Shown: piece after piece, positions 16,768 through 25,009 of the stretch
Numbering within the stretch: the first letter of the stretch is position 1
How the letters are laid out: each line of letters opens with the position of its first letter
NCBI RefSeq assembly: GCF_005925345.1
Contig: NZ_SSHJ01000011.1
Span: 62,001 to 126,000 of the forward strand
DNA from: Pedobacter ureilyticus
GTDB taxonomy: Bacteria; Bacteroidota; Bacteroidia; Sphingobacteriales; Sphingobacteriaceae
DNA length: 64,000 nt
Direction of reading: 5' to 3'
Position numbers and translations under genes: made by a program
The notes under the pieces: model-generated
What the model was told of the DNA's origin: nothing
Database searches by the model: none
The model's input: the letters and a program-made list of their open reading frames with translations, nothing else

Positions 16768-17967
16768 ATGGGAAAACAGAAATTTTATGACACAGCGCCC
16801 AAGCAAGAGCGGGCGATTTTAGTAGGGGTAGCTTTGCCGGGCGAAAAAGCCGAGCAAACCAAAGAATATTTAGATGAGTTGGCCTTTTTGGTAAATACAG
16901 CAGGTGGTGTGGTAGAAAAAACTTTCACCCAACGTATGCAAAAGCCAGACCGTGCTACTTTTGTGGGCACCGGTAAGTTGGAAGAAATACAGACCTATGT
17001 AAAAGCAGAAGAAATTGATATCGTGGTGTTCGATGATGAACTTTCGCCATCACAACTGCGTAATATAGAACGAGAACTGAAAGTTAAAATCTTAGACAGA
17101 AGTAATTTAATTCTCGATATTTTTGCGGGCAGAGCACAAACTGCACAAGCAAAAACACAGGTAGAACTAGCACAATTGCAATACTTGCTGCCACGTTTAA
17201 CGCGTATGTGGACCCACTTAGAGCGTCAAAAAGGAGGTATCGGGATGCGTGGCCCGGGTGAAAGCCAAATCGAGAGTGACAGAAGGATGATTTTAGAAAA
17301 AATCACTTTGTTAAAAGACCGCTTAAAACTGATTGACAGGCAAAACGAAACGCAGCGCAAAAACCGCGGACAGTTAATTCGTGTGGCTTTGGTGGGTTAT
17401 ACCAACGTTGGTAAATCAACCATCATGAATATGTTGTCTAAATCTGAAGTGTTTGCCGAGAATAAACTTTTTGCAACCTTAGATACTACAGTTAGAAAGG
17501 TAGTTATTGAAAACTTGCCATTCTTGCTATCAGATACCGTTGGTTTTATCCGTAAGCTACCTCACCATTTGGTAGAGTGCTTTAAATCTACCTTAGATGA
17601 AGTGCGTGAAGCCGATATTTTGGTACATGTGGTAGATGTTTCACATCCAAATTTTGAAGACCAAATACACACCGTAAACGAAACTTTGAAAGACTTAGGC
17701 GCAAGGGATAAGGAAACGATTATGGTATTCAACAAAATCGATGCTTATGTTGCTCCAGAGTTTAATAATTTGGTAGATGTTGATGAGCAACGTGAACCCG
17801 TAACCTTGGCAGATTTCAAGAAAACTTGGATGGCGCACAACAATGCTCCGGCCATTTTTATATCAGCTACGCAAAAAGAAAATTTAGAAGAATTTAGAAC
17901 ATTATTGTACGATAAAGTGAAAGATATTCATACCACGAGATATCCGTATGATAGGTTGCTTTATTAG
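16768..17967 (+). CDS. hflX: Ribosome-associated GTPase HflX
   Basis: The 399-residue protein has the HflX N-terminal domain (GVALPGEK, VGTGKLEEI, DDELSPSQLRNIE), the linking coiled region with QLQYLLPRL and GGIGMRGPGESQIE, and the Obg-type GTPase domain: G1 GYTNVGKS near 210-217, G3 DTVGF, and G4 FNKID. HflX binds the 50S subunit, splits stalled or stressed 70S ribosomes and hydrolyses GTP. The usual C-terminal domain is short. It is transcribed alone, with a TATCTTTG box immediately before the ATG. Confidence 0.95.
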   Translation: MGKQKFYDTAPKQERAILVGVALPGEKAEQTKEYLDELAFLVNTAGGVVEKTFTQRMQKPDRATFVGTGKLEEIQTYVKAEEIDIVVFDDELSPSQLRNIERELKVKILDRSNLILDIFAGRAQTAQAKTQVELAQLQYLLPRLTRMWTHLERQKGGIGMRGPGESQIESDRRMILEKITLLKDRLKLIDRQNETQRKNRGQLIRVALVGYTNVGKSTIMNMLSKSEVFAENKLFATLDTTVRKVVIENLPFLLSDTVGFIRKLPHHLVECFKSTLDEVREADILVHVVDVSHPNFEDQIHTVNETLKDLGARDKETIMVFNKIDAYVAPEFNNLVDVDEQREPVTLADFKKTWMAHNNAPAIFISATQKENLEEFRTLLYDKVKDIHTTRYPYDRLLY

Positions 17968-17981
17968 TGAATAACCAATTA

Positions 17982-18490
17982 TCAAGCACCAATAATCAAA
18001 TTAGCGAAAGCGTAAATAGTTGTAGAATTAACTGGATTTCTTGATGATTGCGTTAAAAATGAGTGTAAGTTGTTGGGCTTCATCAACTAGTTTGTTTTTG
18101 GTTTCATCTAAAAAAGGCTTGTCGTGAATATCAATAAGATTTAGCCAAAGCTTGGTTTCTTTCGCTTCTTTTCGGCAAATTTTTATTCTGAAAAGAAAAT
18201 CAGCTTTGCTTAAACTTTCATTTGCTTCTATATAGTTCGCAGCAACAGAACCAGAAGACCTAGTGACTTGTTTAATGTCTTGTATGTTAGCAATATTAGC
18301 CGTTACTTCTTTGCAATAACTTCTTACAGCTTTTGCAAAAAGGAAAGTTCTGTTCTCTAGGTCGAAGTTTGTAAAGTTGCTCATTAATTAAATATAAGTA
18401 TTTTTACATCGGATTTTGATTTGAACTGTCTTTAAGAGCTTTTAGAAGTAATTTTGATAAGGGATTTGTGATTTGATTATTGGTGCTTGA
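17982..18490. repeat. 19-base inverted repeat pair framing the four-helix-bundle gene
   Basis: TCAAGCACCAATAATCAAA at 17982-18000 is perfectly complementary to TTTGATTATTGGTGCTTGA at 18472-18490. The 471 bases between them contain little besides the S23-type gene. Sequence outside the arms continues with similar short words (CAATTATCAA, CCAAT), as in other spacers here (for example 24362-24385), so the arms may belong to a dispersed repeat family rather than being element ends. Confidence 0.7.
18028..18384 (-). CDS. Four-helix-bundle protein, S23 / 23S rRNA intervening-sequence family
   Basis: This 118-residue, wholly helical protein matches the S23/IVS-encoded family: FDLENRTFLFAKAVRSYC at the N-terminus, then VTRSSGSVAANYIEANES and KADFLFRIKICRKEAKETKLWLNLI. 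Such proteins are encoded within 23S rRNA intervening sequences in some bacteria, and as stand-alone genes in many Bacteroidota. Their function is not established; a related fold (Avd) works with retroelement reverse transcriptases, but none is present here. The gene is opposite in strand to hflX and rbfA and is framed by a perfect 19-base inverted repeat. Confidence 0.85.
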   Translation of the reverse strand: MSNFTNFDLENRTFLFAKAVRSYCKEVTANIANIQDIKQVTRSSGSVAANYIEANESLSKADFLFRIKICRKEAKETKLWLNLIDIHDKPFLDETKNKLVDEAQQLTLIFNAIIKKSS

Positions 18491-18540
18491 GCATTGGAGT
18501 TTGATAATTGAATATTGGAATTTGGTAATTTATTTAAGAT

Positions 18541-18930
18541 ATGGAAAGTAACAGACAAAAGAAGTTTGCAGGATTATTACAGGAAGAATTGGCGTCAATT
18601 TTTCAGCGTGAAGGCGCTGCTTACTTGCCAAATACATTGGTAACCATTACTAAGGTTCGAGTATCGCCAGATTTAGCGGTGGCTAAAGTTTACCTTAGCT
18701 TTTTAAATACAAACAACACGAGCTTATCTGTAGCTACGGTTAATTCTCATGCTGGCGAAATTAGATATAAACTCGGTTCACGCATTCGCCATCAGGCTCG
18801 TGTAGTGCCTACTTTAACTTTCTTTGTAGATGATACCAATGAGTATGTAGAAAGAATGGACCAAATTTTCGACAAAATAGCAAAAGAGCGCAAAGACACC
18901 GACGGCAGCGAGAACACAGAGAGCGAATAA
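18541..18930 (+). CDS. rbfA: Ribosome-binding factor A
   Basis: This 129-residue KH-type protein has the RbfA N-terminus (RQKKFAGLLQEELASIFQRE), the core ITKVRVSPDLAVAKVYLSFL, and RIRHQARVVPTLTFFVDDT near 80-99. RbfA assists late 30S maturation and cold adaptation by binding near the 5' end of 16S rRNA. An acidic, serine-rich tail follows residue 115. The stop codon abuts the ATG of the downstream hemolysin III-like gene, so the two are probably co-transcribed. Confidence 0.93.
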   Translation: MESNRQKKFAGLLQEELASIFQREGAAYLPNTLVTITKVRVSPDLAVAKVYLSFLNTNNTSLSVATVNSHAGEIRYKLGSRIRHQARVVPTLTFFVDDTNEYVERMDQIFDKIAKERKDTDGSENTESE

Positions 18931-19566
18931 ATGAATAAATACATCCGGGAACCTGGAAACTTTATTACTCATTTTCTGCCTGCAATTTTAGCGTTGCCAG
19001 GATTACACCTATTGCTAGAAAAATCTTCTACTGTTTTTGAAAATGTAGCGGCATGGGTTTATGGTGGTGGTATCTTATTACTTTTTAGCGTAAGTGCTAT
19101 TTATCATAGTGTACCTAAAACAGCATATGGCATTAGATTTTGGCAGAAATTTGACCACTGTTGCATCTATTTAATGATTGCTGGCTCATTTACGCCAACC
19201 ACTTTAATTTTGTTTGAAGGCTGGGTAAGGTGGCTTGCTTTTAGTTTGGTATGGCTGGTAGCAATTATTGGCTGCTTGCTCAAAATTTTCAATAAGCTAA
19301 AAAAAGGAAATCTTTCTACTGCCCTCTATATTGCTATGGGCTGCTTAATTATTCCTTTTATGGCTAAAATGATTGAAAGCGTGCCTCCAATGGGTTTGGT
19401 TTGGTTGTTTTTGGGTGGAGTTTTCTATATCGGTGGCACTTATTATTATGCAAAAGACAAACCTTTGTACAAGTATTTACATAGCCACGAACTTTGGCAC
19501 CTATTTGTAAACTTTGGTGCGTTGTCACATTTTTTCTACAACTACTTTTACGTGTTTAAAGGTTAG
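18931..19566 (+). CDS. trhA: Hemolysin III / PAQR family membrane protein
   Basis: This 211-residue inner-membrane protein has seven predicted transmembrane helices. The metal-ligand pattern of the family is visible: SAIYHSVP near 58-65 and the C-terminal HELWHLFVNFGALSHFFY, giving several conserved histidines. Bacterial members (TrhA) are linked to membrane-energetics and fluidity homeostasis; the hemolysin name is historical. It follows rbfA with no gap. No signal peptide is present or expected. Confidence 0.88.
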   Translation: MNKYIREPGNFITHFLPAILALPGLHLLLEKSSTVFENVAAWVYGGGILLLFSVSAIYHSVPKTAYGIRFWQKFDHCCIYLMIAGSFTPTTLILFEGWVRWLAFSLVWLVAIIGCLLKIFNKLKKGNLSTALYIAMGCLIIPFMAKMIESVPPMGLVWLFLGGVFYIGGTYYYAKDKPLYKYLHSHELWHLFVNFGALSHFFYNYFYVFKG

Positions 19567-19893
19567 GTTCTACCCGCAGATGTTCGCTGATTTCTCCGCA
19601 GATATAAGGGGATGTAATTTTACGGCACAAGTTTAGGTTAAAGTAAGCCTATGCAAATCAGCGATAAATATTAGGCTTTTGAGGGGCTTTCTTAAATAAT
19701 TGCAAAGCCTTTAGTTAAATAAACCCGGTTGTAGCGAACACGTAGGGGCAAACTTATGTTTGGCCCGAAGTAAAGCGTAAAACGGGGCTTTCGAAACAAC
19801 AGAGCTACCATCTTTGCTTTTCAAAAATCAAAGTTTAAAAGTAACAAAGGCAATGCAAAGCTAAGCTTTTACAAATAAATCGTAAATTTAAGT
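19567..19893. other. 327-base intergenic region with two palindrome types
   Basis: Two direct copies of CCGCAGAT (19574-19581 and 19596-19603) and an inverted pair CGCTGATTT (19585-19593) / AAATCAGCG (19655-19663) form one imperfect palindrome. A second element at 19745-19766 (GGGGCAAAC to GTTTGGCCC) resembles the palindromes after mfd. No coding sequence or RNA gene is apparent. The last 40 bases would hold the promoter of the next gene, but no clear TAnnTTTG box is seen. Confidence 0.55.
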
Positions 19894-20550
19894 ATGAGCA
19901 AATTGATTTTGATTTTCTTATTAGGCTTATCGTTACAAATAAATGCACAGCAGCACCCAACCATTAAAAACGGATTGGAGTCTTTTGTGAGAGCCAATAC
20001 CATTTACCCTATGTATGCGAAAGAAAACTGCATACAAGGAAGTATTGAAATTGCATTTAAAATAAATAAAGAGGGAAAAGTAACCTATACAAGCATTACC
20101 AAAGGTATTGGTGCAGATTTAGATGCCGAGGCGCTGCGGCTAATTAAGCTTACCAGCGGAAAATGGACCGTACCTACAGGCTACGACACTACATTTCTTA
20201 TTCGTTCGCCGATGAAATTTTCGCTACAAGACTATGGCTGTGAGCAGCTTAACCCAGGTAGTATGGGGCTAGCTATTAAACAGTATAATGATGATATGAC
20301 TTCGCTTAGTAAAATAGCTAATTTCTATAGAAATAGAGAAAATGGAACAGAGAACTTTATTGAAGAAGAGACAATCATTGCCTTAAAAAATGAAATGGGA
20401 GTTGATGATGAGTATTTGAACAAGAAAATAGCTATTGCAGAGAAAAAAATTAGTCAGGGAGATTTGCAAAGCGCCTGCGAAGATTTTAAGTTTGTGAAAT
20501 ATATGGGCTCTACAAAAGCGGACAAACTGCTTGCCAAATATTGTAAATAA
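19894..20550 (+). CDS. Secreted protein with orphan TonB C-terminal domain
   Basis: The 218-residue protein has a cleavable-looking signal peptide (MSKLILIFLLGLSLQINAQ) followed directly by a TonB C-terminal-like domain at about 35-115 (YPMYAKENCIQGSIEIAFKINKEGKVTYTSI, DAEALRLIKLTSGKW). The TonB membrane anchor and proline-rich spacer are missing. The remaining 100 residues are helical and tetratricopeptide-like (LSKIANFYRNRE, ISQGDLQSACEDFKFVKYMGS). In true TonB this domain contacts outer-membrane receptors; without an anchor it cannot transduce energy in the usual way. It is followed after 2 bases by a small membrane protein gene. Confidence 0.7.
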   Translation: MSKLILIFLLGLSLQINAQQHPTIKNGLESFVRANTIYPMYAKENCIQGSIEIAFKINKEGKVTYTSITKGIGADLDAEALRLIKLTSGKWTVPTGYDTTFLIRSPMKFSLQDYGCEQLNPGSMGLAIKQYNDDMTSLSKIANFYRNRENGTENFIEEETIIALKNEMGVDDEYLNKKIAIAEKKISQGDLQSACEDFKFVKYMGSTKADKLLAKYCK

Positions 20551-20552
20551 AC

Positions 20553-20954
20553 ATGCGTACATTTCTCCGTGCTTTTGCTTTTCTAGATTTAATATCACTT
20601 GTTTTTATGTCGATGCAATTATGGGCGATATTAAAAAACTATAGCAACTTCTCTTTGCTTTCAGAAAAAGTACAGGGCGTACTTATGTTTCCAATGTTTA
20701 TTTTAGTCTTAACTGGTGCTTATGGCTTATTTTTCATCAAAAAATTTGGATTTGTTAGCTATTACATTCAATTTCCTTTTAGGCTTTACCTCTGGGTTTT
20801 TACGTTAGGTTTTATCACTTTATTTCCAGAGGCATTGGGCAATTACGATGATAAATGGTTTTCGATACTATTTAAAGCGTGTTTTGTTGGCGAATTCATA
20901 AGATTATTTTTAACCGTCAAGTTTCATTATCAACTAAAGGCACAATCACATTAA
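20553..20954 (+). CDS. Small four-helix membrane protein of unknown function
   Basis: The 133-residue protein has about four hydrophobic segments (residues ~5-25, 43-65, 74-95, 105-125) with few charged residues between them. I do not recognise a family. It starts 2 bases after the TonB-domain gene, so the two are probably co-transcribed. Its last 38 bases overlap, in antisense, the 3' end of the convergent lipid-kinase gene; both frames look genuine at their ends. Confidence 0.65.
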   Translation: MRTFLRAFAFLDLISLVFMSMQLWAILKNYSNFSLLSEKVQGVLMFPMFILVLTGAYGLFFIKKFGFVSYYIQFPFRLYLWVFTLGFITLFPEALGNYDDKWFSILFKACFVGEFIRLFLTVKFHYQLKAQSH

Positions 20955-21813
20955 TGGCATTGGGTAGTATCTTTGCCTCTACTTTATTTGTTTTTCCCAA
21001 ATACTCGCCGTCTACCTGAAAATGAGCTTTGTATTTGGTGGTTATCTGCACTTCTGATGCGTGAAAACTTTCTATTTTTTTGGGGTTCCATGGGAGTTTA
21101 CTGATCCATATTTTCAAAATCTCCATTACATCGTATTCTTTAATTAAAATAATTTCAAAAACATCGTCATCTAATTTACCATCTGGGTTGATATTAAAAC
21201 CTGTGCCGTATTTGGTGGCATTGGCAATAACCACCATCGCTGCTTTAGTCTTAATTTGACGGTCGGCAACTTTAAATTGCACTTGCATTTTTCTGTGGTT
21301 CCAAAAGGCATGCCATGCCGATTTTGCATAAGTTAACATGCCTCTGGTTGGTAGTTCATCAAATTTTTTAACTAGATAGGCATTAAAACCAATGTCTGAT
21401 AAATGAATGCAGAGTTCATCGTTAACCATAGTAGCATGGATTTTTTTCGGCGTTCCATTTGCGGCAACGGCTAAAGCTTCTTCAAAATTTAACGGAATAC
21501 CAAGCTCCTTAGCCATTCCATTAGCCGAGCCTGCTGGTATAACCCCAATAGGTATTTCTGTATTTAATAAGCATTCGGCAACCAGTTTTAAGGTGCCATC
21601 GCCACCTACGGCAATTACCCTATCTGCCTTTATTTTTTGTATTGCTTTGGTAACCTGCTCAACGTTACATTTGCGTGGCAGCTCAAAAATCTCGATAGCA
21701 ATGTCGCTATCGCTAAAAAAATTGATAATCTGCTCGCTTAAACTGGTGTCTTTATCTCCAGAACCTCGATTTACTACAAAAAGTAACCGTAATTTGGTTT
21801 GTTTATTGGTCAT
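20917..21813 (-). CDS. Diacylglycerol/lipid kinase, YegS/DagK catalytic-domain family
   Basis: This 298-residue protein has the DAGK catalytic fold: a start NPRSG-like motif VVNRGSGDKD, the nucleotide-binding motif VIAVGGDGTLKLVAECLL near 80-97, PIGVIPAGSANGMAKELGIP, and the C-terminal beta-sandwich with INPDGKLDDDVFEIILIKE. Members phosphorylate diacylglycerol, phosphatidylglycerol or sphingoid bases with ATP. It is divergent from a phosphatidate-phosphatase-like gene only 51 bases away, which would catalyse the opposite reaction if the lipid is diacylglycerol. The specific substrate cannot be told from sequence. Confidence 0.85.
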   Translation of the reverse strand: MTNKQTKLRLLFVVNRGSGDKDTSLSEQIINFFSDSDIAIEIFELPRKCNVEQVTKAIQKIKADRVIAVGGDGTLKLVAECLLNTEIPIGVIPAGSANGMAKELGIPLNFEEALAVAANGTPKKIHATMVNDELCIHLSDIGFNAYLVKKFDELPTRGMLTYAKSAWHAFWNHRKMQVQFKVADRQIKTKAAMVVIANATKYGTGFNINPDGKLDDDVFEIILIKEYDVMEILKIWISKLPWNPKKIESFHASEVQITTKYKAHFQVDGEYLGKTNKVEAKILPNAINVIVPLVDNET

Positions 21814-21864
21814 ATAAATAATATGATATAAAACAACAATTGCGCTAGTCTGTTTTAAATAAAT

Positions 21865-22842
21865 ATGTCAAAAAAAAATGCAGAAGTAAAGGTATATCAC
21901 GGCTACGGCCATACGCATAATTTGGTAGTTTATGGCCATGTTTTTAAGCATAGGGCCGTTGCAAAGCAACGTTTCAAAAATGGCTTTTTTGTAAATCTAA
22001 GACATTTAGTTAAGCTATTTGTGCTGAAACCCTATCCTTTTGCTAAAGTTCAACTAAATTTTAACGGCCAAACTATAGTTACCAATGCTGCATACGATGG
22101 CTTTTTTAAATTTGAATGGGAAGCCAATGAAAATGTAGTAGCTGGATGGCACGAGGTTGATGTTACCGCCTTTACCGAAGAAGGGAAACAATTAGCAAAG
22201 TCGACAGGTTCTTTATACGTTCCGCATATTACGCAGTACGCTTTTATTTCTGATATTGATGATACCATTATGGTTTCTCACTCTAAAACTATTGGTAAAA
22301 GATTAAGAGAGCTATTGTTGAAAAATCCAAGAACTCGCAAAACATTTCAATCAACTAAATACCACTACGAACTGTTGGCAAAAGCACATACCGAACCGCA
22401 GCAGCCCAACCCTTTCTTCTATGTATCTAGCAGCGAGTGGAACTTGTACGATTACCTTTTAGAGACATTTCGTTTTAATGGATTTCCAGAAGGAGCATTT
22501 TTGCTCAATCAATTGAAGCGCTGGAAAGATTTACTGAAAACAGGTAAAACTGGACACGAAGGAAAGTTATTGCGGATCATGAGAATTATAGATGCTTTTC
22601 CTAACCAAAAATTTATTTTCTTTGGCGATAATTCACAGAAAGATCCAGAAATTTATTATAAAATTGCAGAAAAATATGGCAAAAATATAATTGCTGTTTA
22701 TATTAGAAACGTGAGAAAATCTAAATTATTCGAAACACAAGAAATATTGAATAAATTAGAGGACAAAAATATTAGTACCTGCCTTTTTGTGCATAGCGAA
22801 GACGCCATTGCTCACTCCAAAAAAATAGGCTTAATTAGTTAA
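21865..22842 (+). CDS. App1-type phosphatidate phosphatase-like protein (DUF2183)
   Basis: The 325-residue protein has an N-terminal all-beta region (about 1-115) and a HAD-like App1 catalytic domain with SDIDDTIMVS near 128-137 (DxDxT nucleophile motif), YVSSSEWNLYDYL, and IFFGDNSQKDPEIYYKIA. Yeast App1 dephosphorylates phosphatidic acid and related lipids; bacterial homologues share the catalytic domain. There is no signal peptide or membrane helix, so it would act at the inner face of the membrane. It is divergent from the lipid kinase and lies 5 bases before a META-domain lipoprotein gene. Confidence 0.83.
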   Translation: MSKKNAEVKVYHGYGHTHNLVVYGHVFKHRAVAKQRFKNGFFVNLRHLVKLFVLKPYPFAKVQLNFNGQTIVTNAAYDGFFKFEWEANENVVAGWHEVDVTAFTEEGKQLAKSTGSLYVPHITQYAFISDIDDTIMVSHSKTIGKRLRELLLKNPRTRKTFQSTKYHYELLAKAHTEPQQPNPFFYVSSSEWNLYDYLLETFRFNGFPEGAFLLNQLKRWKDLLKTGKTGHEGKLLRIMRIIDAFPNQKFIFFGDNSQKDPEIYYKIAEKYGKNIIAVYIRNVRKSKLFETQEILNKLEDKNISTCLFVHSEDAIAHSKKIGLIS

Positions 22843-22847
22843 CAAGT

Positions 22848-23246
22848 ATGAAAAGAATAATTTTTGCATTGCTAGTAACGCTTACACTACAAGCCTGCAC
22901 CAAAGACCTTAGCTTGATTAAACAAAATGATACCAAATGGGTTTTAACCCGTTGGCCAGGAAAAATTTTACCTACCACTGCAGAAGCTACACTAAATATT
23001 ACTGAAGGAAGTAAAATTGGTGGTAAATCTTTTTGTAACACTTATGGAGGCAATGCGGTAATCAACGGAAATGCTATTCAGTTCAGCAAAATTTTTGGCA
23101 CTAAAATGTACTGTGAGGCCGTAGGCGATGCCGAAAATAAGTACTATGCAGATTTAGAAAAAGTAACTGCCGGCAAAGTTTCGGGCAACAGACTTTATCT
23201 GTACCAAAATGAAACTCTACTGATGGCTTTCTTAAAAACTGAATAA
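22848..23246 (+). CDS. META/HslJ-like domain lipoprotein
   Basis: The 132-residue protein has a lipoprotein signal peptide with lipobox LQAC (acylated cysteine about residue 17). The rest resembles the META/HslJ fold: TKWVLTRWPGKILP, FCNTYGGNAVINGNAIQFSK, and MYCEAVGDAENKYYADLEKV. META-domain proteins are small envelope proteins of uncertain function, some stress-linked. Two further cysteines (in KSFCNTY and MYCEA) fit the conserved pair. It follows the App1-like gene by 5 bases, so the two likely share a transcript. Confidence 0.78.
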   Translation: MKRIIFALLVTLTLQACTKDLSLIKQNDTKWVLTRWPGKILPTTAEATLNITEGSKIGGKSFCNTYGGNAVINGNAIQFSKIFGTKMYCEAVGDAENKYYADLEKVTAGKVSGNRLYLYQNETLLMAFLKTE

Positions 23247-23298
23247 GATTTTCACCCTCAATTTCTTTACACTCTCTTTGATTGTTTTGGCATTATTA

Positions 23299-23320
23299 GT
23301 GTGTATGTTTTTCTACACAC
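23299..23320. promoter_or_regulatory. Short perfect inverted repeat upstream of a secreted-protein gene
   Basis: GTGTGTA (23299-23305) and TACACAC (23314-23320) flank an 8-base T-rich centre, 16 bases before the ATG at 23336. It may be an operator or a 5'-leader hairpin. The A-run after it on the plus strand is the wrong base for a plus-strand terminator. Confidence 0.35.
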
Positions 23321-23335
23321 AAAAAACCTTAAACA

Positions 23336-23692
23336 ATGAAAAGAACTATCTTATCTGCAGTTATGCTTGCGAGTTTTGTAGGCATGGCATCTGCTCAAAC
23401 TGTTAATGGCATTAAGCTATCTGATTTAAAAGAGGAGTATTTAGAAGTGTCCGTTTTCGAAAAAACTTTTAGCAAAAAACAATTTGTTTTTTTGGAATAT
23501 GGGCAGAATGTTAGGGAAGATTTTGATGCTGGGGTTATAAAGGATGAGAAAGGAAAGCCTTTGCCATTTAATTCACTAATTGAATTTGTTAATCATATGA
23601 AAAAATACGACTATGAGGTGTCTGAAGTTTATACGGTAAGAGATGGAGATAGTCGAGTAAAAAAGTTTTTCGTCTTGAAGCTTAAGTTGTGA
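23336..23692 (+). CDS. Small secreted protein of unknown function
   Basis: This 118-residue protein has a signal peptide ending in ASAQ (residues about 1-21). The mature part is mixed alpha/beta with many lysines and aromatics (VSVFEKTFSKKQFVFLEYGQ, VNHMKKYDYEVSEVYTVRD). I do not recognise a domain. It stands alone between the META lipoprotein and aat, with a short perfect inverted repeat just upstream of its start. A periplasmic location is the only supported inference. Confidence 0.6.
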   Translation: MKRTILSAVMLASFVGMASAQTVNGIKLSDLKEEYLEVSVFEKTFSKKQFVFLEYGQNVREDFDAGVIKDEKGKPLPFNSLIEFVNHMKKYDYEVSEVYTVRDGDSRVKKFFVLKLKL

Positions 23693-23731
23693 TTTTATGG
23701 CAATCTATCGAGTAGTTCAGTATTTTTGAGG

Positions 23732-24367
23732 ATGGTTTTTAGCTTACCTGAAGATGAAATTGTATTTCCCAATCCCAAACTGGCCGATGAAGACGGGCTA
23801 TTAGCCATTGGTGGAGATTTGAGTACCGAGCGATTAATTCTTGCATATCAGCACGGTATTTTTCCATGGTTTAGCGATGATGACCCGATCTGCTGGTACT
23901 CACCTCATGAGCGCTGTGTTATTTATCCCGATAGGATTAAAATTAGCAAAAGCATGAAGCAGACCTTAAAAAACGATAGCTATAAGGTAACTGCCAACCA
24001 AGCTTTCAAAAAGGTAATTGCAAACTGTGCAAAAGTAGTTCGCAAAGATCAACCCGGCACTTGGATTACTCAAGAAATGCAACAAGCTTACATCAATTTA
24101 CACCAATTAGGTTGGGCACACAGTGTAGAAGTTTGGAAAGAAGACAAGTTAGTAGGCGGACTTTACGGTGTTGCCATTGGTAAAGTTTTTTGCGGAGAAA
24201 GTATGTTTAGTTTGGTAAGCAATGCTTCAAAAATCGCATTGATTTATCTTTGTCAGCAAACTGATTTCGAATTGATAGATTGCCAATTGCCTAACGAACA
24301 TTTGCTTAGTTTGGGTGCCGAAATGATAGACAAAGAAACTTATATGAGTTTGCTAAATAACCAATGA
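23732..24367 (+). CDS. aat: Leucyl/phenylalanyl-tRNA-protein transferase
   Basis: The protein has 211 residues from the ATG at 23732; a TTG two codons earlier at 23726 would add two residues and is less likely. It has the Aat signatures: FPNPKLADEDGLLAIGGDLS, AYQHGIFPWFSDDDPICWYSPHERCVI, GWAHSVEVWKEDKLVGGLYGVAIGKVFCGESMFS, and DCQLPNEHLLSLGA. The enzyme transfers Leu or Phe from tRNA to proteins with N-terminal Arg or Lys, creating N-degrons for ClpS/ClpAP. Length and motif order are normal. Confidence 0.95.
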   Translation: MVFSLPEDEIVFPNPKLADEDGLLAIGGDLSTERLILAYQHGIFPWFSDDDPICWYSPHERCVIYPDRIKISKSMKQTLKNDSYKVTANQAFKKVIANCAKVVRKDQPGTWITQEMQQAYINLHQLGWAHSVEVWKEDKLVGGLYGVAIGKVFCGESMFSLVSNASKIALIYLCQQTDFELIDCQLPNEHLLSLGAEMIDKETYMSLLNNQ

Positions 24368-24427
24368 TCAAATTCCAATTTTCAAACCCTACTACATCCA
24401 GTTCAAAATGAACTAATGGCTATTGAA

Positions 24428-25009
24428 CTATTGAACACTTTTTCTCAGTTTCTCTATAAACGCTACAAACTTTTTGCTGTGATAGTTTGCAGCGCCTTCG
24501 TGCTTAAAAGATAACCTGCCTTTCGTATCGAAAACTACTGTAGTTGGCAATGAGCCTGCAAATATTTGTTCTGGCACATTGCTAGCCATTTGGTAAACTG
24601 GCATATCGTATTTTTTAGCTTTCATGTAACCATTCGCTTTTTCAAAATTACTATCGGCATCTAAAAGGATGAAAACAACATCCCCATTGTTTTTATACTG
24701 CTGGTACAATTTATTGATAGATGGCATTTCGGCTAAACAGGGTGGGCACCACGTAGCCCAAAAATTAAGGAATACCACTTTTCCTTTCAGCTCATTTAAC
24801 GCTATTGTTTTCCCATTTTGATCCTTAAATTTTAAGTCTAAAGCTGGGGTAGCTAACGTTTTTTCAGATTGAACGTCAGGATTGAATAAACCTATTTGCA
24901 TTAAACCTTGAATTACTAAAGCCTTAGCAGAAGGCACAAATAGAATTAATGCTAAAATTAGGATGAAAATCCCGTTGGAGATATATTTTTTAATGTTCTT
25001 TTTGTCCAT
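24428..25009 (-). CDS. TlpA-like membrane-anchored thioredoxin
   Basis: The 193-residue protein has an N-terminal membrane anchor or uncleaved signal (ISNGIFILILALILFVPSAKA, residues 10-30) and a periplasmic thioredoxin/AhpC-TSA domain with VVFLNFWATWCPPCLAEMPSINKLY; the active site is C-P-P-C. Such proteins reduce periplasmic disulfides, for example in cytochrome c maturation. The start ATG overlaps the stop of the M28 peptidase gene by one base (TAATG), so it is the last gene of the barrel-peptidase-thioredoxin operon. Confidence 0.85.
   Translation of the reverse strand: MDKKNIKKYISNGIFILILALILFVPSAKALVIQGLMQIGLFNPDVQSEKTLATPALDLKFKDQNGKTIALNELKGKVVFLNFWATWCPPCLAEMPSINKLYQQYKNNGDVVFILLDADSNFEKANGYMKAKKYDMPVYQMASNVPEQIFAGSLPTTVVFDTKGRLSFKHEGAANYHSKKFVAFIEKLRKSVQ

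Noticed and set aside
17982..18490. Diversity-generating retroelement (because of the Avd-like four-helix fold)
   Set aside because: No reverse transcriptase, template/variable repeat pair or target gene is present nearby.
20917..20954. Convergent 38-base gene overlap as a sequencing error
   Set aside because: Both proteins keep plausible C-termini in the overlap (the kinase ends in a normal beta strand, the membrane protein after its last helix), so a frameshift is not needed.
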